Source: Heteroruminococcus sp964370005
GTDB lineage: Bacteria > Bacillota > Clostridia > Oscillospirales > Ruminococcaceae
Reading direction: 5' to 3'
DNA: 39,383 nt
Assembly: GCA_964370005.1 (NCBI GenBank)
Contig: CAYJGR010000009.1
Location: forward strand, 1-39,383
In this document: positions 14,592 through 23,450 of the stretch, in pieces
Layout: each line of letters begins with the position of its first letter
Numbering within the stretch: position 1 is the stretch's first letter
Notes under the pieces: generated by a model
The model's input: the letters and a program-made list of their open reading frames with translations, nothing else
Database searches by the model: none
Told to the model about the DNA's origin: nothing
Program-made: the position numbers and the translations under genes

Positions 14592-16490
14592 ATGGAATAT
14601 ATTGCGGGGAAATATGATATAGCGGTTATCGGTGGTGGACATGCCGGTGCCGAGGCGGCACTTGCAGGGGCACGCCTTGGATGCTCGGTTATTCTGTTTA
14701 CCCTGTCGCTCGACGCCATTGGAAATCTGCCCTGTAACCCCGCCATAGGCGGAACGGCCAAGGGGCATTTGGTGCGGGAGATAGATGCACTCGGGGGAGA
14801 GATGGGCAAAGCCGCCGATGCAACATTTTTGCAAAGTAGGATGCTTAACCGAGGTAAGGGACCTGCGGTTCATTCGCTGAGGGTGCAGACCGACCGTGCG
14901 GCCTATCACCTGCATATGAAATCTATACTCGAGAGCTGTGAGAACCTTGATGTGAAGCAGGCTGAGGTTGTGGATATACGGACAAACTCCACAGGGGAGG
15001 TGCAGGGGGTGGTCACCGCCATGGGTGCCTACTTTGAGGTGGGGGCGATTATTATCGCCACCGGCACATACCTTGGGGGGAAAATCTTTGTGGGGGAGTA
15101 CAGTCGCAACAGTGGCCCCGATGGTTTGGAGGCCGCTACGACCCTTGCAGAGAATTTGACCCGCCTTGGGCTGTCACTGCGACGTTTTAAAACCGGTACC
15201 CCCGCAAGGGTACACAGGGATAGCATCGACTTCTCAAGATTGGAGGTGCAGTACGGCGAAGAGCCGATTGTGCCCTTTTCGTTCGAGACCGATCCAACAG
15301 GACTTAAAAATCGTGTCGTTTGTCATACGGCCTATACAAATGCCCGCACCCACGCTGTCATAGAAAAAAACCTCGACCGCTCGCCCTTGTTTGGTGGAAA
15401 GATACAGGGGGTGGGGCCAAGGTATTGTCCTTCGATTGAGGATAAGGTGGTGCGGTTTGCGCATAAGGAGCGTCATCAGCTTTTTATAGAACCGATGGGG
15501 CTTGACACACGGGAGATGTATTTGCAGGGCATGAGCTCCTCATTGCCAGAGCAGGTGCAACAGGAGATGTACCGCACCATAGAGGGACTGGAAAATGTAA
15601 AGCTCATGCGCAGTGCCTATGCCATTGAGTACGACTGCATCGACCCCACAGGACTTTGGCCGACCCTTGAGTGCAAAAAGGTGGCGGGGCTGTTTGGGGC
15701 GGGGCAGTTCAATGGAACCTCGGGGTATGAGGAGGCGGCGGCGCAGGGACTGCTCGCCGGCATCAATGCCGCCCACCGCATAAAGGGAAGGGAACCCATA
15801 ACCCTTTCCCGCAGTAGTTCCTATATCGGGACGCTCATAGATGACCTTGTGACAAAGGGGTGTATGGATCCCTACCGCATGATGACCTCTCGCTCGGAGT
15901 ACAGGTTATTACTGCGCCAAGACAACGCCGATGTGAGGCTTACCCCGATGGGTTATGAGCTGGGGCTTATATCGCAAGAGCGGTGGGAGGTGTTCTCTCG
16001 CCAACAAGGGCAAAAGGTGGCCGAGATTGCAAGGCTTGAGAAGTTGACACTTCCACCATCGCCCGAGCTGTGTGAGGCCTTGGAGTACATGGGGACGACG
16101 CCCATCACGACCGGGGCCAAGGCGGCCGACCTTTTGCGCCGTCCGGGGGTGGGATATGCCGAGCTTGCGCCATTTGACCCCGACCGCCCTATACTGGACG
16201 CGCACACCTGTGAGCAGGTCGAAATCGAGATTAAGTATGCGGGGTATATAAAAAAACAGCAGGCACAGGTCGAGGAGATGCGCAGACTCGAGGCCATGCC
16301 ACTGCCCAAGGGGCTTGATTATACCGGCATCTCGGGGCTGAGGTTGGAGGCGGCCGAGAAGTTGGCGGCCATCTCGCCTGCCAACCTCGGGCAGGCCGGT
16401 CGCATCAGCGGGGTGTCTCCCGCCGACATCTCGGTGCTTATTATATACATGCAGGCACAGCAAAGAGTAGGGGAGGGGGAAATCGGGTGA
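14592..16490 (+). CDS. mnmG: tRNA modification enzyme MnmG (GidA), FAD-dependent
   Basis: 632 residues. The FAD-binding Rossmann motif VIGGGHAGAEAA is at residues 11-22, followed by CNPAIGGTAKGHLVREIDALGG, then RGPAVHSLR-like NRGKGPAVHSLR, GTYLGG, and LFGAGQFNGTSGYEEAAAQG. The C-terminal helical domain, which contacts MnmE, carries TSRSEYRLLLRQDNAD. It partners MnmE in the FAD/NADH-dependent modification of U34. Its stop overlaps the GTG start of rsmG. Confidence 0.97.
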   Translation: MEYIAGKYDIAVIGGGHAGAEAALAGARLGCSVILFTLSLDAIGNLPCNPAIGGTAKGHLVREIDALGGEMGKAADATFLQSRMLNRGKGPAVHSLRVQTDRAAYHLHMKSILESCENLDVKQAEVVDIRTNSTGEVQGVVTAMGAYFEVGAIIIATGTYLGGKIFVGEYSRNSGPDGLEAATTLAENLTRLGLSLRRFKTGTPARVHRDSIDFSRLEVQYGEEPIVPFSFETDPTGLKNRVVCHTAYTNARTHAVIEKNLDRSPLFGGKIQGVGPRYCPSIEDKVVRFAHKERHQLFIEPMGLDTREMYLQGMSSSLPEQVQQEMYRTIEGLENVKLMRSAYAIEYDCIDPTGLWPTLECKKVAGLFGAGQFNGTSGYEEAAAQGLLAGINAAHRIKGREPITLSRSSSYIGTLIDDLVTKGCMDPYRMMTSRSEYRLLLRQDNADVRLTPMGYELGLISQERWEVFSRQQGQKVAEIARLEKLTLPPSPELCEALEYMGTTPITTGAKAADLLRRPGVGYAELAPFDPDRPILDAHTCEQVEIEIKYAGYIKKQQAQVEEMRRLEAMPLPKGLDYTGISGLRLEAAEKLAAISPANLGQAGRISGVSPADISVLIIYMQAQQRVGEGEIG

Positions 16491-17197
16491 TTGATCGCAG
16501 TTTATTTTTGCAGAGTATGGACAGCTACCAAGCCCCACCCATGACCGAGCGACAGATTGAGAACTTTGAACGATATGCCGACATGTTGGTCGAGTGGAAT
16601 CAGAAGATGAACCTGACTGCAATTACCGACCCCAGAGGCATTGTGCTTAAACATTTTGTGGACAGCTTGTTGCCGCTTATCCACTTTGATCCGCCACAGC
16701 GGGCAAGGATTGTGGATGTGGGGGCGGGGGCGGGGTTTCCGTCACTGCCCATGAAGATTGTGCGTCCCGACCTTGAGCTGACATTTTTAGATAGCCTGAA
16801 GAAAAGGTTGGGATTTTTGGAGGCGGTTTGCGGGGAGCTTAATTTGGAGGCCGAGTACCTACACGGCCGTGCCGAGGACATGGGGCGCAGTGATTTGCGC
16901 GAGAGTTATGATGTGGTGACGGCCAGGGCGGTGGCCGCACTGGCTAAACTATCCGAATATTGTCTGCCACTTTGTGGTGTGGGTGGGACGTTTTTAGCAC
17001 TTAAAGGCGGGGATGTGGCCGAGGAGATGGAGCAGGGCAAAAGTGCGATAAAAAAATTGGGCGGTGAAATTATTGATATCAAACCCTATAATTTGCCCGA
17101 TGGGGACGCTCGTAACCTAATAATTATAAAAAAGATTTCGCAAACTCCGCCAAAATATCCACGGCAGGCGGCAAAAATCGATAAATCTCCGCTGTAG
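16487..17197 (+). CDS. rsmG: 16S rRNA (guanine-N7) methyltransferase RsmG
   Basis: 236 residues. Class I SAM-dependent methyltransferase: a helical N-terminus with NFERYADMLVEWNQKMNLTAI, then HFVDSLLPL, the SAM loop DVGAGAGFPSLPMKI, and DVVTARAVAALAKLSEYC. RsmG methylates G527 (E. coli numbering) of 16S rRNA; loss gives low-level streptomycin resistance. The start is GTG overlapping the mnmG stop as GTGA. mnmE-mnmG-rsmG is the standard order next to noc-parA-parB. Confidence 0.95.
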   Translation: MIDRSLFLQSMDSYQAPPMTERQIENFERYADMLVEWNQKMNLTAITDPRGIVLKHFVDSLLPLIHFDPPQRARIVDVGAGAGFPSLPMKIVRPDLELTFLDSLKKRLGFLEAVCGELNLEAEYLHGRAEDMGRSDLRESYDVVTARAVAALAKLSEYCLPLCGVGGTFLALKGGDVAEEMEQGKSAIKKLGGEIIDIKPYNLPDGDARNLIIIKKISQTPPKYPRQAAKIDKSPL

Positions 17198-17363
17198 AAC
17201 TGTCAAACGGCGGGGGAGGGTGTCGGATTGCTTCGACCGAAAAATCTGGATATATAAGAATGTCTGTGCTATACTGTGGCCAATAAAGAGGTGGGGACAA
17301 GCCCATCCATGGCTACTATGGCACAGATTTTTTTGCGCCTGTCAACGTGAAAGGGGTGACCCC

Positions 17364-18194
17364 GTGAACTGGCCACAGAAAAAACCTGAAACAATAAACC
17401 GAGTCATAGCACTGCCCATCGACCGTATAATATCCAACCCCAACCAACCGCGCACGAATTTTGACCCCGAGGGAATAGATGAGCTTGCCCGCAGCATAGC
17501 CGCCAATGGACTACTGCAACCCATTACGGTGCGAGATACAGGGGAGGGAAGTTACGAGCTGATAGCGGGGGAACGCAGGTTGCTCGCGTATCAGTCGCTG
17601 GGGCAGGGTGAGATACCCGCCATCGTGCTGGATATCCCCACACACGATTCGGCCGTGCTTGCCTTGGTCGAAAATCTTCACCGCGCCGACCTCTCATTTT
17701 TTGAGGAGGCAAAAGCCATGACTGCCCTGATGGATAAACTCCACCTCACCCAACAGCAATTGGCACGCCTACTGTGCAAATCCCAACCGGCCGTGGCCAA
17801 TAAACTGCGACTACTGCGGCTTCCCGAGGAGGTATGTGGGATAATCACCAAAAGCGGTCTGACAGAGCGACATGCGAGGGCGCTTTTAAGCCTGAATGAT
17901 ATGAGCCTCGTCAAACAAACACTTGGGGCGATAATAAAGCAAAACTTAAATGTTGCCCAGACCGAGGCCTACATAGAACGCCTGCTTGCGGATGACAGGC
18001 CAAAAAAACAGGGCGTGGTTATCGTAAGAGATGTGCGCCTGCTCTTCAACTCGATATCGAGGGCTGTCGAAATTGTTAAACAAAGCGGATTTCAGGTCGA
18101 AACAAGGCAGTCCGAGGACGATGATTATGTAAACTACCTCGTGCGCATACCAAAGACCTCGGCCTATCACAAGGCAGGTCATCGCCCCGCCTAA
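17364..18194 (+). CDS. noc: Noc-like nucleoid occlusion protein (ParB/Spo0J family)
   Basis: 276 residues from a GTG behind AAAGGGGTG; the frame stays open 48 codons upstream, but that stretch looks non-coding. The ParB N-domain has IISNPNQPRTNF, ELARSIAANGLLQPITVR and ELIAGERRLLAYQSLG, with the CTP-binding/arginine region LVENLHRADLSFFEEA. An HTH follows (LTQQQLARLLCKSQPAVANKLRLL). The place between rsmG and parA is that of B. subtilis noc. Noc binds dedicated sites and blocks division over the nucleoid, using an N-terminal membrane-binding helix. No basic amphipathic helix is visible here, so membrane targeting is unproven. Its own terminator follows. Confidence 0.85.
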   Translation: MNWPQKKPETINRVIALPIDRIISNPNQPRTNFDPEGIDELARSIAANGLLQPITVRDTGEGSYELIAGERRLLAYQSLGQGEIPAIVLDIPTHDSAVLALVENLHRADLSFFEEAKAMTALMDKLHLTQQQLARLLCKSQPAVANKLRLLRLPEEVCGIITKSGLTERHARALLSLNDMSLVKQTLGAIIKQNLNVAQTEAYIERLLADDRPKKQGVVIVRDVRLLFNSISRAVEIVKQSGFQVETRQSEDDDYVNYLVRIPKTSAYHKAGHRPA

Positions 18195-18241
18195 AAAGGT
18201 TTCACGCTCAAAACGAGCTGAAATATTCTTCCCATGCTGAG

Positions 18242-18295
18242 CCCCGCCGACATGTTGCGTCGCACCCCGCCGCAATATGTCGGCGGGGTTTTTTT
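18242..18295 (+). terminator. Strong Rho-independent terminator after noc
   Basis: An 18-bp GC-rich stem with one G-T pair (18242-18259 with 18271-18288), an 11-base loop and a run of seven T. It separates the mnmE-noc unit from parA-parB. Confidence 0.95.
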
Positions 18296-18354
18296 AGATG
18301 ATAGAGGCATGGCGTGTATAATCTTAGCTTGTTTAACCTCGTCTATTTGCTTAA

Positions 18355-18370
18355 TGTTTCATGTGAAACA
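18355..18370. promoter_or_regulatory. parS: parS site 1
   Basis: TGTTTCATGTGAAACA, one base from the consensus TGTTTCACGTGAAACA. ParB nucleates here and spreads; the ParA ATPase then acts on the complex. It lies upstream of parA in the parA promoter region. Confidence 0.93.
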
Positions 18371-18424
18371 ATTTATTATACGTGTGCCGTACGCTCTTGA
18401 CCTTAATTACTAATCGCACATAGA

Positions 18425-18440
18425 TGTTTCATGTGAAACA
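18425..18440. promoter_or_regulatory. parS: parS site 2
   Basis: An identical second TGTTTCATGTGAAACA, exactly 70 bases from the first and about 50 bases before the parA -10 box. Two close parS sites could let bound ParB also repress parAB; that is inference. Confidence 0.93.
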
Positions 18441-18487
18441 ATTCAAACATTCATACAAGATTTTATCTTTTAATCCTGCCCCGAGTG

Positions 18488-18496
18488 TGCTATAAT
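18488..18496 (+). promoter_or_regulatory. Extended -10 promoter of parA
   Basis: TGC-TATAAT, a perfect extended -10, about 39 bases before the parA ATG. The -35 region is weak (TTTTAA at 17 bases), which suits an extended -10 promoter. Confidence 0.65.
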
Positions 18497-18534
18497 TCGA
18501 GATAGCAGACAAAAGACGTTTATAGGAGGACATT

Positions 18535-19308
18535 ATGGGAAAGATAATAGCTATGGCCAATCAGAAAGGTGGCGTCGGCAAGACCACCACGGCGGTGAAT
18601 CTGGCGGCAAGCTTGGGCGATTTGGGCAAGAAGGTACTGATGGTTGACTTCGACCCACAGGGGAATGCCACGAGCGGATTTGGGGTAAACAAGCGTGACA
18701 TCACGATTTCTACCTACGATATCTTGATAGACGGCGTCGAGCCCACCGAGGCTCTGATGAGCGAAGTTTGTAAAAATGTCGATTTGCTACCATGCAACTT
18801 GGCTTTGGCGGGCGCCGAGATAGAGCTTGTGGACATGGAGCAGAGGACGATGCGCCTTCGTGGTCCACTCCTCAAGCTCAAGGATAACTACGATTTTATA
18901 CTTATAGACTGCCCCCCCTCACTTGGACTTATAACCCTCAACGCCCTTGTGGCCAGTGACACGGTTATGATACCCATACAGTGTGAGTACTACGCCCTTG
19001 AGGGACTGAGCCAGCTGACAAACACCATAAGGCAGGTAAAGAGACTGTACAACCCCCAACTCGGCATAGAGGGTGTACTGCTGACCATGTATGACAGCAG
19101 ATTAAATCTCACATTGCAGGTGGTGGAAGAGGTCAAGAAGTACTTCCCCCGCATGGTATATAAAAGCACAATACCCCGAGTGGTAAAACTGTCCGAGGCG
19201 CCCAGCTTTGGCAAACCGATAATCTATTTTGATAGGGGATCAAAAGGAACGATGGCCTATTACGATTTAGCACGGGAAGTTATAGTGCAAAACGGAGGTA
19301 AGGTGTGA
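18535..19308 (+). CDS. parA: Chromosome segregation ATPase ParA (Soj)
   Basis: 257 residues. Deviant Walker A motif NQKGGVGKTTTAVNLAA at the N-terminus, Walker A' VDFDPQGNATSGFG, and Walker B FILIDCPPSLGLITLNAL. Soj/ParA binds DNA as an ATP dimer, is switched off by ParB, and in B. subtilis also regulates DnaA. ATG is seven bases after AGGAGG. parB starts within the last base of its stop codon, so the pair is an operon. Two parS sites lie just upstream. Confidence 0.97.
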   Translation: MGKIIAMANQKGGVGKTTTAVNLAASLGDLGKKVLMVDFDPQGNATSGFGVNKRDITISTYDILIDGVEPTEALMSEVCKNVDLLPCNLALAGAEIELVDMEQRTMRLRGPLLKLKDNYDFILIDCPPSLGLITLNALVASDTVMIPIQCEYYALEGLSQLTNTIRQVKRLYNPQLGIEGVLLTMYDSRLNLTLQVVEEVKKYFPRMVYKSTIPRVVKLSEAPSFGKPIIYFDRGSKGTMAYYDLAREVIVQNGGKV

Positions 19309-20335
19309 TGGCACGAAAGGGAGGACTTGGAAAGGGACTCGACGCACTGTTTTTGGACAACAACGCCGAGACCGGTGCGGGCAATATAGTGATGGTGAGA
19401 CTGTCACAGGTAGAACCAAACGCAGACCAACCCCGCCAAAGTTTTGAGCAGGAGGCCTTGGACGAGCTTGCCCAATCCATAAAGGAGCACGGGGTGCTAC
19501 AGCCTATAATTTTGCGCCCCATAGAGAACGGCGGGTATCAGATAGTGGCGGGGGAGAGGCGATGGCGTGCCAGCCGAATGGCGGGGCTACTCGAGATACC
19601 GGCCATAATAAAGGAGGCCGACAACCGCCTGACAATGGAACTTGCTCTCATCGAAAACCTACAGCGCAGAGATTTAAATGTGCTTGAAGAGGCCAAGGGC
19701 TACCAGGCTCTCACCGAGCAACACGGCATGACCCAAGAGGAGGTGGCCACAAGGGTGGGCAAATCCCGTCCTGTAGTGGCCAACGCCCTGCGAATACTCA
19801 CATTACCACCCAGTGTGCTCAATCTTGTGGGGATGGGGGATATCTCTGCGGGTCACGCCAGGGTACTGGTGGGGCTTGAGGAAGAGGAATGCAAGGAGAT
19901 TGCCACCGAGATAGTGCGTCAAGCTATGTCGGTACGTGAGCTCGAAAAGCTGATAAAGGCACACAAGGCCAAGACAGATAAAGCACAAAAGCCCATCGAT
20001 GAGGGGGACAGCATTTGGGGCGGTGGTGTCTACAAGGAGGCACAACTTGCCCTGACCCAGCAACTCGGACGAGCCGTCAAGATAACCCCTAAGGGTGACG
20101 GTGGTACCCTNNNNNNNNNNNNNNNNNNNNNNNNNNNNNNNNNNNNNNNNNNNNNNNNNNNNNNNNNNNNNNNNNNNNNNNNNNNNNNNNNNNNNNNNNN
20201 NNNNNNNNNNCCCAGCAACTCGGACGAGCCGTCAAGATAACCCCTAAGGGTGACGGTGGTACCCTTGAGATAGCATTTTTCTCGCAGGAGGACTTATACG
20301 CCATAGCGGCGGCGCTCGAGGGAATTTTGGGATAA
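19308..20335 (+). CDS. parB: Chromosome partitioning protein ParB (Spo0J), interrupted by an assembly gap
   Basis: MARKGGLGKGLDALF is the standard ParB/Spo0J opening. Then come LSQVEPNADQPRQSF, ELAQSIKEHGVLQPIILR, the CTPase motifs VAGERRWRASRMAGL and ALIENLQRRDLNVLEEAKGYQ, an HTH with MTQEEVATRVGKSRPVVANALRIL, and a dimerisation end LEIAFFSQEDLYAIAAALEGILG. ParB binds parS and spreads as a CTP clamp. 100 N are inserted near the end, with 55 identical bases on each side. Merging the overlap restores an open frame of about 290 residues ending at 20333-20335, so the gene is probably intact in the organism. Confidence 0.95.
20056..20265. other. Assembly join: 55-base overlap, 100 N, same 55 bases
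   Basis: 20056-20110 and 20211-20265 are identical, flanking 100 N (20111-20210). The same 55-base pattern occurs at 21969-22178. The duplicated bases should be counted once, and the apparent tandem duplication inside parB is not real. Confidence 0.92.
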
Positions 20336-20457
20336 TGATGATATAAGTAAGAGTGAAAAGTGAATAGGTGTGGTGTTTTGCTACGCAAAACCAATTTATA
20401 TAATTTATCGCAAAGGCGATACAATACTTTTTCACTATTACTTCTTAGCTAATAGCT

Positions 20458-20506
20458 TTTATTTATATCACACATCTGCGATAGACAGGCACATCTAAAT
20501 AGCAAA
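20458..20506 (+). repeat. AT-rich dispersed repeat, divergent copy
   Basis: The segment CATCTGCGATAGACAGGCACATCTAAATA matches the core of the repeats at 2368-2413 and 35659-35704, with an extra A. It lies directly before serS. The rest of the parB-serS gap (20336-20457) holds small palindromes, TTTTGCTACGCAAAA and ATCGCAAAGGCGAT, and no gene. I found no T-box leader. Confidence 0.7.
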
Positions 20507-20524
20507 CAGAAAGAGGTAAAGACT

Positions 20525-21799
20525 ATGCTGGACATAAAACTGATACGCACAAACCCTGAGCAGGTAAAACAGGCCTGTCGCAACAGGGGAGGGGACATGG
20601 ATGCGCTTGTGGATGAGATACTGACCATAGATACAAAGCGCAGGGAGCTGACCGCCAAAACCGAGGCCATGAAGGCCGAGCAAAACAAGGTCAGCAAGCA
20701 AATCCCCGCACTCAAGAAGGCGGGCGAGGATGTATCGGCCGTCATGGCCACCATGAAGGAGCTATCCGAGAATATAAAGTCGCAGGACACCGAGCTTGGG
20801 GAGCTGGAGAGCAAACAGCAGGATATACTGCTATCCATACCCAATGTGCCCCACGAGAGTGTGCCGGTGGGGAGCGATGAGACCATGAACCCCGAGCTGC
20901 GCAAATGGGGTGAGCCCCGCAAATTTGACTTCGAGCCAAAGCCCCACTGGGAAATCGGCACAGAACTTGGAATACTCGACCCCGAGACGGCCGCCAAGGT
21001 CACGGGCAAGCGTTTTCACTTTTACAAGGGGGCGGGGGCACGTCTCGAGCGTTCGGTAATAAACTTCTACCTCGATTTGCACACCAAGAACGGCTACACC
21101 GAGATTTTACCCCCATTCATAGCCAATGCCGCCTCTATGACAGGTACAGGACAACTTCCAAAATTTGGAGACGACATGTTTAAGCTCGAGGGGCTTGACT
21201 ACTACCTAATCCCCACGGCCGAGGTGCCGGTGACCAATATGCACCGTGATGAGATCATGGACGGCAAACAGCTTCCGGCCAGATACTGTGCCTATTCGGC
21301 CTGTTTCAGAGCCGAGGCGGGTTCGGCAGGGCGTGACACAAGGGGGCTTATACGTCAACACCAATTCAACAAGGTCGAGCTTGTGAAGTTCGCCCGCCCC
21401 GACCAGTCGTATGCCGAGCTCGAAAGTCTTACAAACGATGCCGAGAGAGCGCTAACCTTGTTGGGGCTTCCCCACAGGGTGGTGGCGCTCTGCACAGGCG
21501 ATATGGGCTTTTCGAGCGCCAAGACCTATGACATAGAGGTGTGGTTGCCCTCCTACAATGCCTACAAGGAGATTTCCTCCTGTTCCAACTTCGAGGATTT
21601 CCAGGCCAGACGTGCGGCCATCCGATACAAGATGGAGATGTCGGACAAGGCGGCACTGGTTCACACACTCAACGGTTCGGGGCTTGCGATAGGTCGCACA
21701 GTGGCCGCCATCCTTGAGAACTACCAAAACGCCGATGGTTCGGTCACGGTACCCGAGGCTCTGCGCAGCTATATGGGATGCGACAAAATCACATTATAA
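20525..21799 (+). CDS. serS: Serine--tRNA ligase
   Basis: 424 residues, class II synthetase of bacterial SerRS length. The N-terminal coiled-coil arm (about residues 25-105, with alternating KR/E runs from RRELTAKTEAMKAEQNK) grips the long variable arm of tRNA-Ser. Motif 2 is FRAEAGSAGRDTRGLIRQHQFNKVEL, and motif 3 is GSGLAIGRTVAAILENYQ. It charges tRNA-Ser (and tRNA-Sec if present). Start ATG after AGAGGTAAAGACT. It stands alone downstream of parB. The 134-170 bases after it show nothing recognisable. Confidence 0.97.
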   Translation: MLDIKLIRTNPEQVKQACRNRGGDMDALVDEILTIDTKRRELTAKTEAMKAEQNKVSKQIPALKKAGEDVSAVMATMKELSENIKSQDTELGELESKQQDILLSIPNVPHESVPVGSDETMNPELRKWGEPRKFDFEPKPHWEIGTELGILDPETAAKVTGKRFHFYKGAGARLERSVINFYLDLHTKNGYTEILPPFIANAASMTGTGQLPKFGDDMFKLEGLDYYLIPTAEVPVTNMHRDEIMDGKQLPARYCAYSACFRAEAGSAGRDTRGLIRQHQFNKVELVKFARPDQSYAELESLTNDAERALTLLGLPHRVVALCTGDMGFSSAKTYDIEVWLPSYNAYKEISSCSNFEDFQARRAAIRYKMEMSDKAALVHTLNGSGLAIGRTVAAILENYQNADGSVTVPEALRSYMGCDKITL

Positions 21800-21968
21800 T
21801 CTATCTCCTGATATATAAAATGCATGGGCAACCCTTGCAGCTGTCTGTCACGATGGAGAAATAAATTTTAAACTTAATTTATTTTAGAAGTCGTTTTTCT
21901 CGTCACTTTATGACAACCTAAAAACATGGCATACTGTTGTTTTATGCCTTTAGCAGAAAGGAATGCTC

Positions 21969-22178
21969 ATAAATATGTTTAACCCAAACAGCACCCACAC
22001 CGAAACAATGACGGTGGAATTTTNNNNNNNNNNNNNNNNNNNNNNNNNNNNNNNNNNNNNNNNNNNNNNNNNNNNNNNNNNNNNNNNNNNNNNNNNNNNN
22101 NNNNNNNNNNNNNNNNNNNNNNNATAAATATGTTTAACCCAAACAGCACCCACACCGAAACAATGACGGTGGAATTTT
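21969..22178. other. Assembly join: 55-base overlap, 100 N, same 55 bases
   Basis: 21969-22023 and 22124-22178 are identical and flank 100 N (22024-22123). Both copies contain the start codon of the thioesterase, so the true gene starts at the ATG shown twice (21975 and 22130). Not a biological repeat. Confidence 0.92.
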
Positions 22179-22855
22179 ATGATTGCGATCCATATCTACG
22201 CCAGCGCCCCTCACAGCTTGTGCGGCGGATGCAACAGCAGGGGGAGAACCAGCTCCTTGGCTGGGGTATGGGGTACGAAAAGATGCGCAGTGAACACGGC
22301 ATGGTATTTCTACTCTCGAGGATGATGCTTAATATCCGGCGACTGCCTGCCAGTGGCGAGAGCATCACCCTACAAACCTGCCCCATGGGTAGCAAGGGTT
22401 CACAGCTGTTGCGTGAATGTGTCGCACTGGGCGAGGAGGGCGAGCTACTGTGCTCACTGCACACCTCGTGGGCGCTCTACGATATAAACGCAGGGCGCAT
22501 AGTGCGTCCCTCGGCCTGCCCCATACAATATGAGAGTGGCACTATGAGTATTGCCCCCGATGAACTCCGAATTAAGGTAGAAAAAGGTGAGATGTGCAGG
22601 GAGCGCGAGGTGGTCTACTCCGACCTTGACCCCAACCGCCATATAAACAATGCCGCCTACCTTGATATAATGTGTGATCTTATGCCACCGCAAGAGATGG
22701 AAAATTGTCCACCAAAGCAAATATCCATATATTACCAACAAGAGGCCAAGTGGGGTGAAACCCTATCGCTGTACATATCGAAGAATGAGAATGGCCATGA
22801 TATTGTAGGTGAAGTGGGTGACCGCCCATGTTTTGAGGGAAGAATAAAATTTTGA
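22130..22855 (+). CDS. Acyl-ACP thioesterase (FatA/FatB-like)
   Basis: 241 residues with two hot-dog folds. The first half has RMQQQGENQLLGWGMGYEKM, LSRMMLNIRRLP and TSWALYD. The second has the catalytic segment SDLDPNRHINNAAYLD, in which Asn and His of the NxHxNN motif are the active-site residues. These enzymes release free fatty acids from acyl-ACP; in bacteria they adjust fatty-acid pools. The start is duplicated by the assembly join just upstream (21975 is the other copy), and an alternative ATG four codons earlier exists before the gap. The next gene, a flavin-reductase-like protein, begins 21 bases later. Confidence 0.9.
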   Translation: MFNPNSTHTETMTVEFYDCDPYLRQRPSQLVRRMQQQGENQLLGWGMGYEKMRSEHGMVFLLSRMMLNIRRLPASGESITLQTCPMGSKGSQLLRECVALGEEGELLCSLHTSWALYDINAGRIVRPSACPIQYESGTMSIAPDELRIKVEKGEMCREREVVYSDLDPNRHINNAAYLDIMCDLMPPQEMENCPPKQISIYYQQEAKWGETLSLYISKNENGHDIVGEVGDRPCFEGRIKF

Positions 22856-22876
22856 TGGGGAAAGGAAGGCAAACAC

Positions 22877-23401
22877 ATGTTGAATTTGGAATCGTTATTT
22901 AAGATATCATATGGTATATATCTTTTGTGCAGCAAGAAAGAGGATGGCACCCCTGCAGGATGTCTTGTCAACACGGTGTTTCAACTTACGGCCGAGCCGG
23001 TGCGGGTAGGTGTGAGTGTCAGCAAACAAAACCAAACCCATGACGCTATAATGCACAGCAAGACTTTGACGGTCAGTGTGATGGGTGAGAAGACCCCGCC
23101 CCCACTGCTTGGTCGATTTGGATATCGCTCGGGCAGGGATTTTGACAAGTTCGAGGGGGTAGAGACAAGCTGTGACACACAGGGTAACGCTGTCATAAAA
23201 GATGGCGTGGTATCTTGGATGGGTTGCAAGGTCGAGCAAGCTGTCGATGTTGACACCCACACCCTGTTTATATGCAGTGTGCAGGAGGGTGAGAGTGTGA
23301 GCGAGGATGACCCCATGACCTATAAATATTACCGTGATGTCATACGCCTAAAATCCTCACCCAATGCCCCCACCTATACACCGCCCAATAATGACAAGTG
23401 A
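22877..23401 (+). CDS. Flavin reductase-like (FMN-binding split barrel) protein
   Basis: 174 residues. LESLFKISYGIYLLCSKKED, AGCLVNTVFQLTAEPVRVGVSVSKQNQTHDAI and the VSVMGEKTPPPLLGRFGYRSGRDFDKF core match the flavin-reductase-like domain that binds FMN in a split barrel, often as a dimer. VDTHTLFICSVQEGE is the last strand pair. The usual metal-dependent or rubredoxin partner is not adjacent. Start at ATG after AAAGGAAGGCAAACAC. Substrate unknown. Confidence 0.85.
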   Translation: MLNLESLFKISYGIYLLCSKKEDGTPAGCLVNTVFQLTAEPVRVGVSVSKQNQTHDAIMHSKTLTVSVMGEKTPPPLLGRFGYRSGRDFDKFEGVETSCDTQGNAVIKDGVVSWMGCKVEQAVDVDTHTLFICSVQEGESVSEDDPMTYKYYRDVIRLKSSPNAPTYTPPNNDK

Positions 23402-23450
23402 TAAGGCGACAAAACATATATGGGACAAGACCTAACGGAGGAGTAGTATA

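Noticed and set aside
20056..20265. Tandem duplication within parB
   Set aside because: The two 55-base copies flank 100 N and the same pattern occurs at another join, so it is an assembly artefact.
20336..20524. T-box riboswitch before serS
   Set aside because: The conserved T-box (AGGGTGGNACCGCG) and a terminator hairpin are not present.
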